64,000 bases of DNA, from the NCBI GenBank assembly GCA_017979445.1, contig CM030714.1, positions 6,138,001 through 6,202,000 on the forward strand, in the 5' to 3' direction. A model generated the notes under the pieces. It searched no databases and had not been told where the DNA came from. It saw nothing but the letters and a program-made list of their open reading frames with translations. Both the position numbers and the translations under genes were made by a program. This document shows positions 45,090 to 57,400 of this stretch, in pieces (position 1 is the stretch's first letter; every line of letters begins with the position of its first letter). This stretch comes from Akebia trifoliata (lineage: Eukaryota; Streptophyta; Magnoliopsida; Ranunculales; Lardizabalaceae).

Positions 45090-46254
45090 AAGAAGAATGT
45101 ATATATAAATATAATAAAACACAATGGTTAGTCTCAATTCAACTACAGTTTGTGGGAGTATAAACGTCTCACTCCAATTATAGTGGAATGAGATCTACAG
45201 TACCCCACTTTATTGCATTTATTTTTCACCCCCCTTCAATTTTATTGTCTTTCTTATCATTCGCCCCTCCCACCCATTTTCTAGAATGTCCTTCCAATTT
45301 TACTATTTTTCTTCTTTTACCCTCTTTTTTCAATAATAACCCTTTAATTTTATTATCGTTCTTCTTATATATACACTAGAATTCACTTGTGCTTATGACA
45401 CAAACATTCTCTCTGAAGTTAAAGATGTAAGAGCATGAAAAAATAAAATTAGAGGGGTAAAAGATGAAAAATAATAAAGTGGGTTAAAGGGTAAAAGAGA
45501 AAATATAGAAAAATTATAAGGGTAACGTGTAAATGAAATAAAGTGGGTCCCACAAACTATACCTTGATGAGAGGGTTAAGAAGGTAAAAGTGAAAAAAAA
45601 AAGTTAAAAGATGAAAAATAATAAAGTAGGTTAAAAGAGGAATTATAGTAAAATTAGAAATAATGAAAAGTAAAAGAAATAAAATGCACCCTACCATTAT
45701 TATTAAAAAAAAATTGAGATTAAGAGAAAAAAATAATAAAATGAGTTAAAGATGAGATATAACAAAGTTAGAGAGGGTGAAGAAGAAAAACAAAAAAAAT
45801 ATATAACATAGGTTTGATGAGACATTTGTCCAATCACAAAACTATAACTAAGGGGATATTTATCCTCAATTCAAAAAATATTAAATATTATATATTAAAA
45901 TACAATGGTGGACCCCACTATCCACTTTATTGTCTTTCCTTTCCCTTTTCATTTTTCAATAATATCATTCTAATTTTACTATCTTTTTTTTTATCCCTTT
46001 AACCTCAAAGAGGATACCTCTGTTGTAGGCACGAGAAAACTCTAGTATATATAATAAAGTACAATAGTGGATCCCACTAAGCTACAATTTTGTGGGGACA
46101 TAAAGATTGAGACAAAATAGTAGGGTCCATACAACCCTATTTTATTGTCTTTCCTCTCCTCTCTCCTTTTCAATAATACCTCTCTAACTTTATACCCTGT
46201 AACTTTAATATTTTTCCTTGTAACCCTTTAACCCCAGAAAGAATGCTTGTCTCA

Positions 46255-46257
<3 letters not shown>
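45090..46257. repeat. repeated pyrimidine-rich units, Helitron-like ends possible
   Basis: At least three unit starts of the type tatataataaarYacaatggtgg (near 45107, 45895 and 46050) are followed by tttattgtctttc blocks and a phrase ctttaacctcaaagaggat before gaaaactctagtata. The same units occur at 14500 and 15225. Junction tctagtatatataataaa resembles a Helitron 5' end, but no hairpin plus CTRR end was found. Noncoding. Confidence 0.45.

Positions 46258-46301
<44 letters not shown>
46258..46301. repeat. (GA)n microsatellite
   Basis: Pure GA tract of about 44 bp. Confidence 0.95.
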
Positions 46302-46304
<3 letters not shown>

Positions 46305-47293
46305 ATACATTCGTATTTTTTTTTTAAAGTGGCATGCATTTTGGGAATAGTAGGTTGCAATGAGTGCTACATCTCAAGACTATTCTAAGTTGACAAAACT
46401 TTCATATACTCATTTTCATTTTTTTTTCTTTTCTAAGCAAGGTTAATGGTAAGACTGTCAATGTATTGGGTGATCCAAATCCAATGACATCTAGCATGCA
46501 TGAAGGATTTGGGTTTTGATAAGGATACGATCTGATAGGGGGCCCAATCCAATAAAGATTGGATTGGTCCCAAATCAATCCCAGTTTGATCCGGACTTAC
46601 TCCATCAACAATCCTAGTTAGTATTTAGTAACTGGACAGTGAAGGTGGGTTTTGAACCTAGGTCACAGTATCAATACTCACAAACTTTAACCGACTTAGC
46701 AAGATTGTATGATGTTACCATTTAGTTGGAAGTTTCAACTTTCACTTAAATAAGAATATTGTTATTTTTGTAATTTGTTTTTTTTTATTTTAAAAGAGTA
46801 AGAAACATAACAAAATGTGATCTTTCATCTAGTATTAATCCCAAGATTTTAGGAGTGGGATTTGGGAAGAGCCAACTTTCAAAGCATTGACTCAAGTTTT
46901 GGTTGTGGGAGCCACTCTTTGGACTGGTTTAAAAAATGGAAAGATTGAAAACAAATGAACTAGATTCCAAGAAAAGCTATTTGACTTCTCGGAAGTTAGA
47001 ACAAGATGATTAATTAGATTTTTTTTTTTTCTGACTCGATCAAAAGTCCATTGGCAATTCCATATTTTGGTTCTTGCAATCCTTTTCAAATATATTTCTA
47101 TGTCTTCATTTGTTTCTTCCTCACTTTTCCTTAGTCTTCTCTATTTTTAGGTTATTATAAGGTTTTAACACATCATTCATGATTAAAAAATTATCCTAAA
47201 ATCCATAGACACTATGATTCTTAAATGATAGAAATACACATTATTCCACACAAACATCCTCCCTCAAATACCATTCACAATATTTAAAAAAAT
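46302..47293. other. intergenic, possible SINE fragment
   Basis: At about 46620-46710, minus strand, is a tRNA-like phrase (ggttcaaaaccc B-box-like). The segment 46830-47110 has a paralogue at 50735-51020 (shared: agattttaggagtgggat-like, acaaatgaactagattc, gacttct, gactcgatca, tttgtttcttcc). No gene. Confidence 0.45.
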
Positions 47294-47543
47294 GAGTCGT
47301 GCTCAAGTGACCTCAAGTTGGAACCTCATATTGCATGTCTTGATGTGAAAGTGTATGAAAACCATATATGCTTTTCATCGAATAAGATTCCAACCTGAGG
47401 TCACTTTAACATTATTCTAAAAAGATTAATGTTGCTGAAGTGACCTTAGTGGGAACACACGGGGAACATTTGGACGTGGTGGCGCATGCATGCCCATAGA
47501 TGTGTTTTACCTATTCCCTGCTGAGGTCACTCTAGCACGATTC
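47294..47543. mobile_element. two adjacent MITEs of the gctgaagtgacc family
   Basis: The first copy is 47294-47417 (gagtcgtgctcaagtgacct ... inverse caacctgaggtcac), with near-identical 9-bp flanks taaaaaaat and taaaaagat. The second is about 47424-47543 (gttgctgaagtgacct ... ctgaggtcactctagcac). They lie end to end, six bases apart. Confidence 0.6.
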
Positions 47544-48089
47544 TGTAAAAATAGATATATACGTTACAATCCAATACTCTCCCCACTTTGACAATCTAAT
47601 TATATATATTTTTAATTAATATTGAAGTGAATCGATCCATTTGGAAGGATTTGACCAAGCCTTGTTGGATCTCATCAATCATTTCAAATTGTACTCAACA
47701 AATACCCATCCACTTAAAATGTATGTATGTGTTACTGCTATCCACGGATTGGATTAGATCCAAAACTCCATCAATTTCAATTTAATAAATTTAGATTTAA
47801 ATCAAGTCATTAGGTTTTGAAAAGGATCTAATAATCCGGACCAATATCATCTCGCATTGATTCTAGATCAACCCATGTCCTGTTCTCAGTGATCTATTTG
47901 ATAAAATATAAGAAAATATATAAAATATTATACATTTTGTTTAAACATTTAAAGTTTATTTAGATTTTTTGATTGGAATCAAGTCAACCTTAATCCATTG
48001 ACCGGTCTATGTGTGAAGATCAAATGTAAGATTCCATGAAAATGTGGAACCCATCAAACTTTCACTCTCATTGTTGTAGATGGTTTATA

Positions 48090-48562
48090 TTCACACACCA
48101 ACTTTTACTAATGGCACAACAATTTCTATGTAAATCACTTAAAGAATTACTCACAATTGGTGTGTCGTTAGTAAAAGTTGGTGTGACAATAGTAACTCCC
48201 TTGTTTTAATAAAGAAAAAAACAAACTAGTCATTATGTTTGCATATAATTGAACTAGTCATTATGATTGCATATAATTGATGGAACACTCATTACATATG
48301 TACTAATAATTTAGATTTGACAGTTTCAATAATTAACAAGACACAAAAAAGGTCTGTTTGTACAAATAATTCAAATGATAACAGCTTTGTCCTTACTCCT
48401 TACCAGTTGAAATAGCATAGGTAATTAGGGCAATGGGCATGGGAATTGAAAAAGAAAGTTGCTATTGTCACATCAACTTTTACTAATGTCACACCAATTA
48501 TGTGCAATTCATATAAAAATTGGAGTGGCATTAGTTAAAATTGATACGGCAACAATAGTTCT
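48090..48562. mobile_element. two MITEs of the cttttactaa family
   Basis: Copies at about 48090-48196 and 48459-48562. Each is an inverted pair of caacttttactaatg-type arms around a short AT-rich loop, ending in caatagt. They are related to the copy with a clean 8-bp duplication at 33561. Confidence 0.65.
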
Positions 48563-50304
48563 TGAAGAGAGGCCCCATGCCCTTTGTCCTTACCTATGCT
48601 ATCAGGTTCGTTATAAAAAAGCCTAAGTGCAAAATGGTTTGATTCAAGTCGCGAACCAACAAACCTAAGTATCCCTTTATTTTGATTTGTAGTATAATAA
48701 GTTCCTCCCTTGTTTTTTAAATATTAGAATCCATTATTTTGTTATTATTAAAAATACTTTTTCAAAAATAACACCTCGCTCCGCCTTTTGTCAAATTTAG
48801 AGAAATCCCTTTACCTAAATCATTTTCTCTAATTAATATAAATGACCTAAAATACCCTTTATAAAACTACCTCACTGAATCAGATTTATTCTAGAGTGGC
48901 GAACCATGAACTAGAAATCTGAATTCGAACTAATGAACCAGATAACATAGGTACTTACTCCTTATAAGTGTTTTATTTAGAGAAATCCTTTTCTTACTAA
49001 GATAGTGAGGAAAAAGGCCTTACTAAACCTCATCCACGATATAAAAAAAATACCTCAAGATGCGTATACACAAGGCCTCGAGATATGCTACAAATCATGA
49101 GGACTTGTCTAACAAATCTCAAGATCCTTTTGACAGTGGATGAGACTTGAGTATGGCCTTTTTTCCTCACTATGTTAATAAGACTAATCAGGTTCTTTTA
49201 TTTATGTTTGAAATGGTAAGTTGTGTCTTAATAGTTAAAGGGTTGTGATACTGACACACCATTATAATATACCAAAAATGACATTCTTATAAAATCATAC
49301 CATATAAAATGAGATTTTGTGGCTTTGCATCCATCCATGTTAATGTGATTTTATAATAAAATCATTTATGATGTATATTCATAATGTAATAGTGTGGTAA
49401 TTAATTACCTTAGCTTATTGTTGTACGTGTGAAGTGAATGGGAAATTCATGGATCATCTTCTTTTGCATTGTAAGTTAGTCTTTGGTGTTTGGTCCCATT
49501 TTCTCTTGTTGTTTAAGATCTCTTGGTGTCATCTAGATCCTCAGTCAACCATCTCTATTTTGTTTGGTTGAAAGTCTCTTTCTTTGTTTAACAAGTTGAA
49601 TTTTCTCTAAGAGTTCACACCCTTCTAGGTATAGTTAACTTGGATTCGACCAACAATAAAAATGTCCGACTAAAATCGGATTGGGCCCGGGTATAAACAT
49701 CGATCAACTCAATTTGCTCGAACCTGAACTTAATATGATTATAATTTAAAAATATTTCTTATCTTGATTTTTTTTCATACTCATAACTCATATTTCAATA
49801 TATATACTTTTGTTTATTTATATTTCAAAACTAATGTGCGCTTTTTTTCATTGGATAAATAATTACTTTATTTAATAATGTTTTATTTTAAGTGTAATTC
49901 TATATTTTCATACAATGATTATACTAGAATCTTAAATATTTTTCTTTTCTTGAAATTTGCAATTACTAATAATAAAAATAATTATTTTAGTTGTTGTTAT
50001 TATTTTTCTTCTCTTTTTAAATTTTCTTATAATTTTATATATATAAATATTTGAAACACGTTTAAAAAAAAAAAATTGTAAATTGTAAATTCTTTTACAA
50101 GTCACTTATCTTTACATAAACCATTACAAATATTAAATTACCTAGGATTAATGAGGAATGAATTAACCCTTCCAACCCGACTTGGTTAGGGGATTGGACA
50201 TTTCACGCCCAAGGTCGGGTTAGGCAAGGCCGCAGGTTGATCCCTAACCCACCCGAGTTGTAGCCCTAGCCATACTACAAGTCATTATATTTTATTGGAT
50301 CTTG
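48563..50304. other. intergenic with foldback and LINE fragment
   Basis: At about 48985-49200 there is an inverted pair (cttactaagatagtgagg... and ...cctcactatgttaataag). At about 49415-49600, plus strand, a decayed LINE zinc-binding stretch reads CEVNGKFMDHLLLHCKLVFG and VWSHFLLLFKIS. The rest is AT-rich. No gene. Confidence 0.5.
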
Positions 50305-50472
50305 TTAATGTGTGACCTAAGGGCACACATTAAAGTGCATTAATTACACGAGAAATTAAAATTTGTACCGAAAATGCCCTAAAAAAATCATATTTTTTAC
50401 CAAATTACCCCCAAATGCTTATTCCCAATGTGTATTTATTGCACTTTAACATGCCCTTACAACACACATTAA
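50305..50472. mobile_element. MITE with ttaatgtgtg ends
   Basis: A 168-bp inverted-repeat element: left ttaatgtgtgacctaagggc then attaaagtgcattaattaca; right is the inverse (tgtatttattgcactttaac, atgcccttacaacacacatt). AT-rich centre. No clear target duplication. Confidence 0.65.
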
Positions 50473-50734
50473 AAAGACCTCATTTTATTCAATAGTAAAT
50501 CTGACCATCATAATAGAATATTGATCGATTATGATATCGATTAGCAATAAATTAATATTTTAATATGTTTTGTCAACAAGAATATTATTGCACATGAAAG
50601 GTTTCAACTAATGTATAATTATGTAATTTTCCACCTATATATCTAGGAAAACTATTATCTTTTGTTATTTGTCAAGAAATGCAAAAAAGACCAAACGAAG
50701 GTCAACCAAGTTAGGTTTTTCATCTTAGGAGAAT

Positions 50735-51020
50735 AATTCCAACTTTTTGGGAGTGAGATTTGGGGAGGATCAACCATCTACAAATGTTAAATCAAGGTTC
50801 AGGAGATGACAAAAATAGTGAGTCCTCTTAGGACCATTTAAAAATATGGAAGCATTGAAAACAAATGAACTAGATTCAAAAGATTAGTTATTTGACTTCT
50901 AGGACTAAATTGATTTATTGGATATTTTTCGACTCGATCAGATGCCCATTAGAAATCAAGTCCATGTCCATCTTTTGGAAATTGTTTCTATTTCTATATT
51001 TGTTTCTTCCCCATTTTATT
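50735..51020. repeat. paralogue of 46830-47110
   Basis: Shares acaaatgaactagattc, tatttgacttct, gactcgatca and tttgtttcttcc in the same order with 46830-47110. Nature unknown, noncoding. Confidence 0.55.
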
Positions 51021-51479
51021 CTTCTATTTTGTAGGTTAGCATAAAGTTGTAAAAATAATCAAACAATCAACATCAGGTTCCCCCATATTATGGGCCTATA
51101 GTTTTTAAATGATAAAAATACAAACCATAAGATCAATATCTCCCCCATAAGTATCCTTGTCCTACTTGATTTCCCATTCCACCATTATTGCTAGAGACTT
51201 TTAGTGTCACTGAAAGCTAATTGAAGGCCAAATTGTTAAAATACAATTCATTTTTAAATAATAAGTAATACACAAAATTTTAATTTTTAAATAATAATTT
51301 TAATTTTTTAAAGTTCCACAAATTCAAATTAAAAATAATAATATTATAAAAGTTCCCAAATTTTGAAATCAGCATTAAAAGAACTTAATTTTGGATGAAT
51401 AATTTCCGATGAAAATGAAGGATGTGTAATTATAAAAGAATCCCACGAATAAATAAGGACAACCCACACCATAGCCAAT

Positions 51480-51790
51480 TTTTTTTTTTATGTATATGAG
51501 TTAAAAATTTTAGAATGAGCCAATTTTTTATGAGAATGATTTATATGGTCTGGAGATCATCCTCACAAAAAAATCAACCCATTCCAAAACTTCTAACTAT
51601 ATCAAAACTGGTTTTAAAAAAAAGAGAGGATGATTTACGGTTCTTGAACTTATTTTGATGGGGTTAGAAGTTTCAGGATGGGTTGATTTTTGGTGAGGAT
51701 AATATTTTCATTGGAGAGATCATCCTCATCAAAAATCAACTCATTCCGAAACTTTTAACCCATATAAGATAAAATAATTCGACCATGGCA
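51480..51790. mobile_element. old double-hairpin element without TA flanks
   Basis: Degenerate copy of the 3.1-5.8 kb family. Two hairpins (agaatgagccaattttttat / ccattccaaaacttctaac, then ggatgggttgatttttggtg / ctcattccgaaac) flank a spacer with gaggatgatttacggttc. The (TA)n borders are no longer present. Confidence 0.65.
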
Positions 51791-52635
51791 TGGGTTTATT
51801 GATTTGTGGGGTGCTTATATAATTATGTATGGGATATAAGAGGTAATATCCTTTTAAGTATAAGGGCATACTTGTCCGTGTCGAAAAAAAGAAGTGCTTA
51901 CCACTTCAGCGTAAAATTAAACATCAAAATAGTATTGTATTTTTTTCACTTATTTTTAACTATGAGCAAACTCGTTAATTTGACAAAAAAAATGATGAAA
52001 TTTTTTTTATTATAACATTAAGCGTTGAAAATTAGCGCAAACAAACAGTGCCTTAGTATCTAAGATGCCAATTGAACTCCACTTAAACCCATCCAACTGA
52101 ACATGTATGTGTATGTGAAAGAAAGAGGGTTGCAAAACGATCAACCGAATAAGACCTGAAATCCAATCCATTCTGATAACTTAGGATATATTTTTCGATG
52201 AGTACTTGACCCGATATCTTATTGAATTTTAGATCTACCATGTCCCAATCCTTATAGAAATAAGATTTGATAAAATATGAGAAAGAATGTAAATTATATT
52301 ATATTTATTTTATTTAAATATATAAAATTATGTTAGATTAGATAGGATTGATCCCATACTCCCATATAGTCCCCAATGATCCAATCCATAAACATCCCTA
52401 GTGCGAAGACCAAGGTGTAAGATTCCATGAAAGTTTGAACCTGTCAAACTAATTAAAGACATTGTTAATAACATAAATAAATAATTCATATGGTCATATA
52501 TAATTGACTTAATAATATGCTAATAAATGATCTATGACATTTGATCTACAAGACATAATAAAGCTCAAATTGCACAAATCACCATCATGATTGGACAACC
52601 AATCCGTATTCCTTAGATATTTAAAACCACAATAA

Positions 52636-52805
52636 ATAATGCTGAAGTGGCTTCAAGATTGTATCTCATATGTCACTGGTAAAAAACACGTAGATGCATT
52701 TCATCGAGATACGAGTGAAAAACATATATAATTCCTACTTCCTACGCACTTCCATGCCAGGGAAGTGAGATACGAACCATTTCCTTAAGAGGATAATTTC
52801 AGCCA
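52636..52805. mobile_element. MITE of the gctgaagtgacc family
   Basis: Left aatgctgaagtggcttcaag, right (reverse) ggctgaaattatcctctta. The interior has atctcatatgtcactgg / ccagggaagtgagatacg in inverted order. Diverged. Confidence 0.5.
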
Positions 52806-52826
52806 TTTTTCACATGAGTGTCGTGA

Positions 52827-52982
52827 CAATATGATGCCCCCTTTTGACACACGGCCTCCTACACCCCTATCATAAAATCGTAGATCATGTCTTCGAGATA
52901 TACAAGAGAAAGATTTATGATTATGCGTATCCCAAAGAAAATGATCTACGATTTTGAGATGAGAGCATTTGTCTGAGTCATG

Positions 52983-53029
<47 letters not shown>

Positions 53030-53035
53030 GATTGA
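52827..53035. mobile_element. palindromic MITE and (GA)n tract
   Basis: Relative of 15752-15924: inverted pair aaaatcgtagatcat / atgatctacgatttt around atacaagagaaagattta. Followed by (AG)n at 52986-53027. Confidence 0.5.
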
Positions 53036-54487
53036 ATTTGATCAATATTTGACATACCCCCTATCTTTTCAAAATGATAACATGCCCATTGATCTCAATC
53101 TTTTCTAATATGTTAATAAATTATGACCTAAATACCTTTATCTGCACCATGTAGTAAAAATCCCTGAGATTCTATTTGCTTGAACATTCAAATCTCTATA
53201 AAAATAAGATTGATTTTTAATGTAGAAGAGAAATAAAATTTACAGGTTTTCTATTAAAGATTGAGGAGAAATTGAAATTGATAGTTTGAAGATGAGTTTG
53301 AATAAATTATAATAATTTAGCAAAAAGAGCTTGAATTTGACTGATTTTTTTATATAGAAAAATCAAGTGTTTTAGCTAAGGGGTTGAAGATGGTATTTAA
53401 GTCATTTTTTTTGTTTAATATCTGACCCTTTATATTAATATCTATACCCAAAAATGAATCCAATCAGATGCTTATTAGATCATTTTCGAATCTAATTTGA
53501 ACCTTATCAGAATGATTCAAGATTTAATCTAATCCAATCCATTGATAACCCCACAAGAGAGATATCCACTATGAACCACCCAATAAAATTGACTTGAGTC
53601 ATTTTGTCGAATTGACCAATTTTGATATTTTTCTTAATTAAAAGTTTAAATATGTTATTATCTACAATTCTGTGGACACCTCACATTAGCTCAATGTCTA
53701 AAGCAATGCCTCGCCCAATCACCTTGGGGCGGCTCATATTTTTAGAAAACTGTTATTAGCACCTCAACTTTTACTTATCACACCCCAATTAAAAAGAAGG
53801 AAAATAAGTATATGATTGAGAATAAGTAAAAGTTAGGGTGCCAAAATTATATTTCATTTTTTTTTATTAGATTTTTATTTGAACCTAATCATAATTGTAA
53901 ACAATTACTGAAAATGTTTAAACAAATGTTATAATGTTTTTTAACGTCCAAGATAATGATTTGAGCTAAACCTATGTAATGATTAAATGGTGTGTTTTAA
54001 ATCATAGTTGGGGTGTGAGAAATAATTTAAGAAATTTGGGATGTAATAAGTAAACGTTGGGGTGCCAATAGCAGCTCTCTATTTCTAACCTCTCTATTCA
54101 AACCTTTTTGGACGGTCACTCTAAAGGACGACTCATATTTTTAACATTTATTATTTATTCAAACCGTTTTGGACGAGTTTGATAATCACAGGAACGTGGT
54201 TCATCAACCGTTGAAAATCGAAAGCAAGTTGATATTCGGCGTGTGGGCCCAATAAATAGTGCCACGTGTCACTATCATGAAGACCTGGCGAAAGAAAGTT
54301 CTGTAGATTCTCGGCGCGTTGCGAGGAGGCCAACATGAGAGATGAGACACATTCTCTCTGTTTAAATTCGAAATTTCAAAGATTTTGTGTTTACTTGATT
54401 TTGATCATGTGGTGGTGGTTTTCCGTCCCTGATCAATCCGGTTTCTAGTATTCCGTCAACCTCAAAACCACTTTCTGATTAAGAAAA
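53036..54487. other. intergenic upstream of TPK, MITE fragments
   Basis: At about 53745-53852 and 54004-54082 are the two halves or two copies of the cttttactaa MITE family (cctcaacttttacttatcac, taaacgttggggtgccaata). The last 300 bp, less AT-rich, are likely the TPK promoter and 5' UTR; a ggcgcgttgcgagg stretch at about 54313-54327 stands out. Confidence 0.45.
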
Positions 54488-57400
54488 ATGGAGAAAGAAC
54501 CACTTCTACCTTACCTGAACCCTAGAAAAAAACCACTCCAACTCTCATCAACACCACCTTCTCTCTGTCCTCTCCCTGAAGATGGAGAGATCACTCTCCC
54601 TCCATTGCTGACCCCACCACCTTTAACTCCATCAGAGCTTAAGGACCGTCTGATCTTCGGACCTTCATCTCCCTCCACTGATCCCAATACCACCATCATC
54701 ACCCTTGATGCCCTAATCCTAGATTCCTCTTCTCTAAGAGATGACTCTTCCATACCCACCACCACCACCACCACCACCACCACAGCCTCACCATGGGTCC
54801 AAGACCCAAATATCTCTCTCTGTAGGACCAAAACCAATCTTCATCGTTCCAGAACTGCCCCTGCCATGGCAGTTATTAACGATTTTGAACACCCACACTC
54901 CATACCCAAACCCCAATTCTCTTCTTCCTCGATCGTCCGCCAAGCTTTCTTTCTTCTCGTCGTTTACCTCTCCCTCGGCATCGTAATCTACTCGTTCAAT
55001 CGTGATCGTTTCTCGGGCACCGAGACTCATCCTATTGTTGACGCCCTTTACTTTTGTATCGTCACCATGTGCACAATTGGGTACGGTGATATTACCCCTA
55101 GTAGCACATTGACTAAATTATTTTCGATTATGTTTGTGTTGGTTGGATTCGGATTTATCGATATTTTGCTTAGTGGGATGGTTAGTTATGTTCTTGATTT
55201 ACAAGAGAATTTGTTATTGAGTGCCGTTAAAGGCGGTGGGGAACACGACATGGCGCGAACATATTTTTTCGATTTAAAAAAGGGGAGGATGAGGATACGA
55301 ATGAAGGTGGGTTTGGCGTTGGGTGTTGTGGTTCTTTGTATTGGGATTGGTACCGGTGCTATGCATTTTGTCGAGGAGCTTGGATGGTTGGATTCGTTTT
55401 ATCTTTCGGTTATGTCGGTGACGACGGTTGGGTATGGGGATCAAGCGTTTAAGTCCTTGCCCGGGCGTATGTTTGCCTCAATTTGGCTTTTGGTGTCTAC
55501 ACTTGCTGTTGCTCGTGCTTTCCTTTACTTGGCCGAAGCACGAATTGATAAGCGACATAGGATGATGGCAAATTGGGTGCTCAGTCAGGATATGACGGTC
55601 TCTGAGTTTCTTGCAGCTGACATTGACAACAATGGCTTTGTGAGGTTTGTATTTGTATTTCATATGAAATTTTTTATTTAGAATAATTGATTTTGAAATG
55701 TTATTATATCTTAATATCACAGATCGCCTATCCTACACATAGGCTGGTTTTACCTTTAAGTCTTGACACGGTCACCTTCCAATAATTACCTTTATATATA
55801 TAGTTTGTTTGAGACTGATGAGTACTCATTTCAGAGGTTTCAAAAGTATCTACAACTTCTATCACTCTTGAATTTCTGAGATTCCATTATTACAGGCTTC
55901 AAACTGGCTAGCATTAATAATATATGCTTTTGGTTTACTGGGAAATTATCGGTAAGGCTGTTGTTACATGATATAAGGATTAAAAAAAGGCTTAGAGAGA
56001 AATAATGGATGTAGAAAGTGCCTACAATTGAAACATTTGACCAGTGAGGGCCCTTTGCAACTATTGATACGTTGTTGTTACCAATTTTTCATCATTTTTT
56101 CTAAAGCCCATATTTGCCTCTCCTTTTGAATCCACATATTAGCTCATCCGTGTCCTCTATTTTCTTCTTATCATCCAACTTATTCTCCTTCCATCCCTCC
56201 AACAAAGTTCTTCATTTGCTCCATTTCACTTACACACACATGCATACTCACTGACATCCCTCCAACAATAGATTTAAAAGGGGTTTTGGAGTCTAGTATC
56301 AATCCATTTCCCAGTTAGTAGTTTGCCAAGGGAAGATAAATTTGGGAATGAGTATTAATAAGAGTGTAAATACCAAGTAAGATTTAGGATCCCAAGGAAA
56401 GATATGTATGGAAAATAGAGTACTGTCATGTGAGTGGGGGTTTCGTAGATTCCATGATGGGGAGGATGGTTTTTGGTCATAGTTGGCAATTGTGAACTTT
56501 CAATATGGAAACCGTTGGTTTTATTCTCGGTATTAGTGAATGGCTCAATAGTTGGATTCCTTAGAAGCTATAGAGACGAGGTGATCATCTTTCTCCTTTT
56601 CTCGTCATCATTGTGACGTAGGCTTTGTTTAGATTGACCTTGAGGAAAGTGACATGGGAGTCATCAAAGGTTATCCAGTGGAGTGAATTGACGTATCCAT
56701 TTCTCATCTCTAGTTTTCCGATGGTACTAATTTTTTTCTTTGAGTGTATTCATCATAGGTTAGATATCTAAGATGTATTCTGTGATGTTTTGAAGTAGTT
56801 TTTGGACTTCGGATCAACTTGTCTAAGAATAGAATGTATTGAGTTGTGGAGGTGGCAATTTTGGGAATATAGAAAGAATTGGGTGTTCTTGGGAGGGTAC
56901 CTCTCATACTTCCTACTTGACTTTCCTTAAGAGTGCTTCTTAGAGATCAAATAACATTTGGGTTATGGGGTGGAATGTTTTGAGAGACATCTTGCTTCAT
57001 GGAGGAGATTGCTTTTTAAGGAGGCAAGTTTACTTTTTGATCAAAATAACTGTAGCTAATCTTCCTATTTACTAACGAGATTTTTTTCCCTTTGTTCTTG
57101 CATGTGTAACACGGAGATTAGAGATTTTATTTAGGGATTTTCTTTTGATGGATGAGGAAGATGAGTTCAATATCCTTGTTGGGCTAGAAGAAATTGTGCT
57201 ATACTATTATGATAAAAGCAAAGGTGGTTTGGGTTTGAGGCACTTCAAGAATGTCAATTTATCCTCTTAAGGAAATGGTTATGGTGTTCTAGTATGGAGT
57301 CATAAGGTTTGTGGAGGAAAGTGATACATTTATAGATATGGGTATTAGTTTTGGAGGTTGGGAAAACATGCTCCCAATTATGATGATTTCAGTGTCTCGA

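Noticed and set aside
54511..55720. Minus-strand and shifted frames over the TPK exon
   Set aside because: Shadows of the real channel reading frame, whose two pore motifs and splice phase are convincing.
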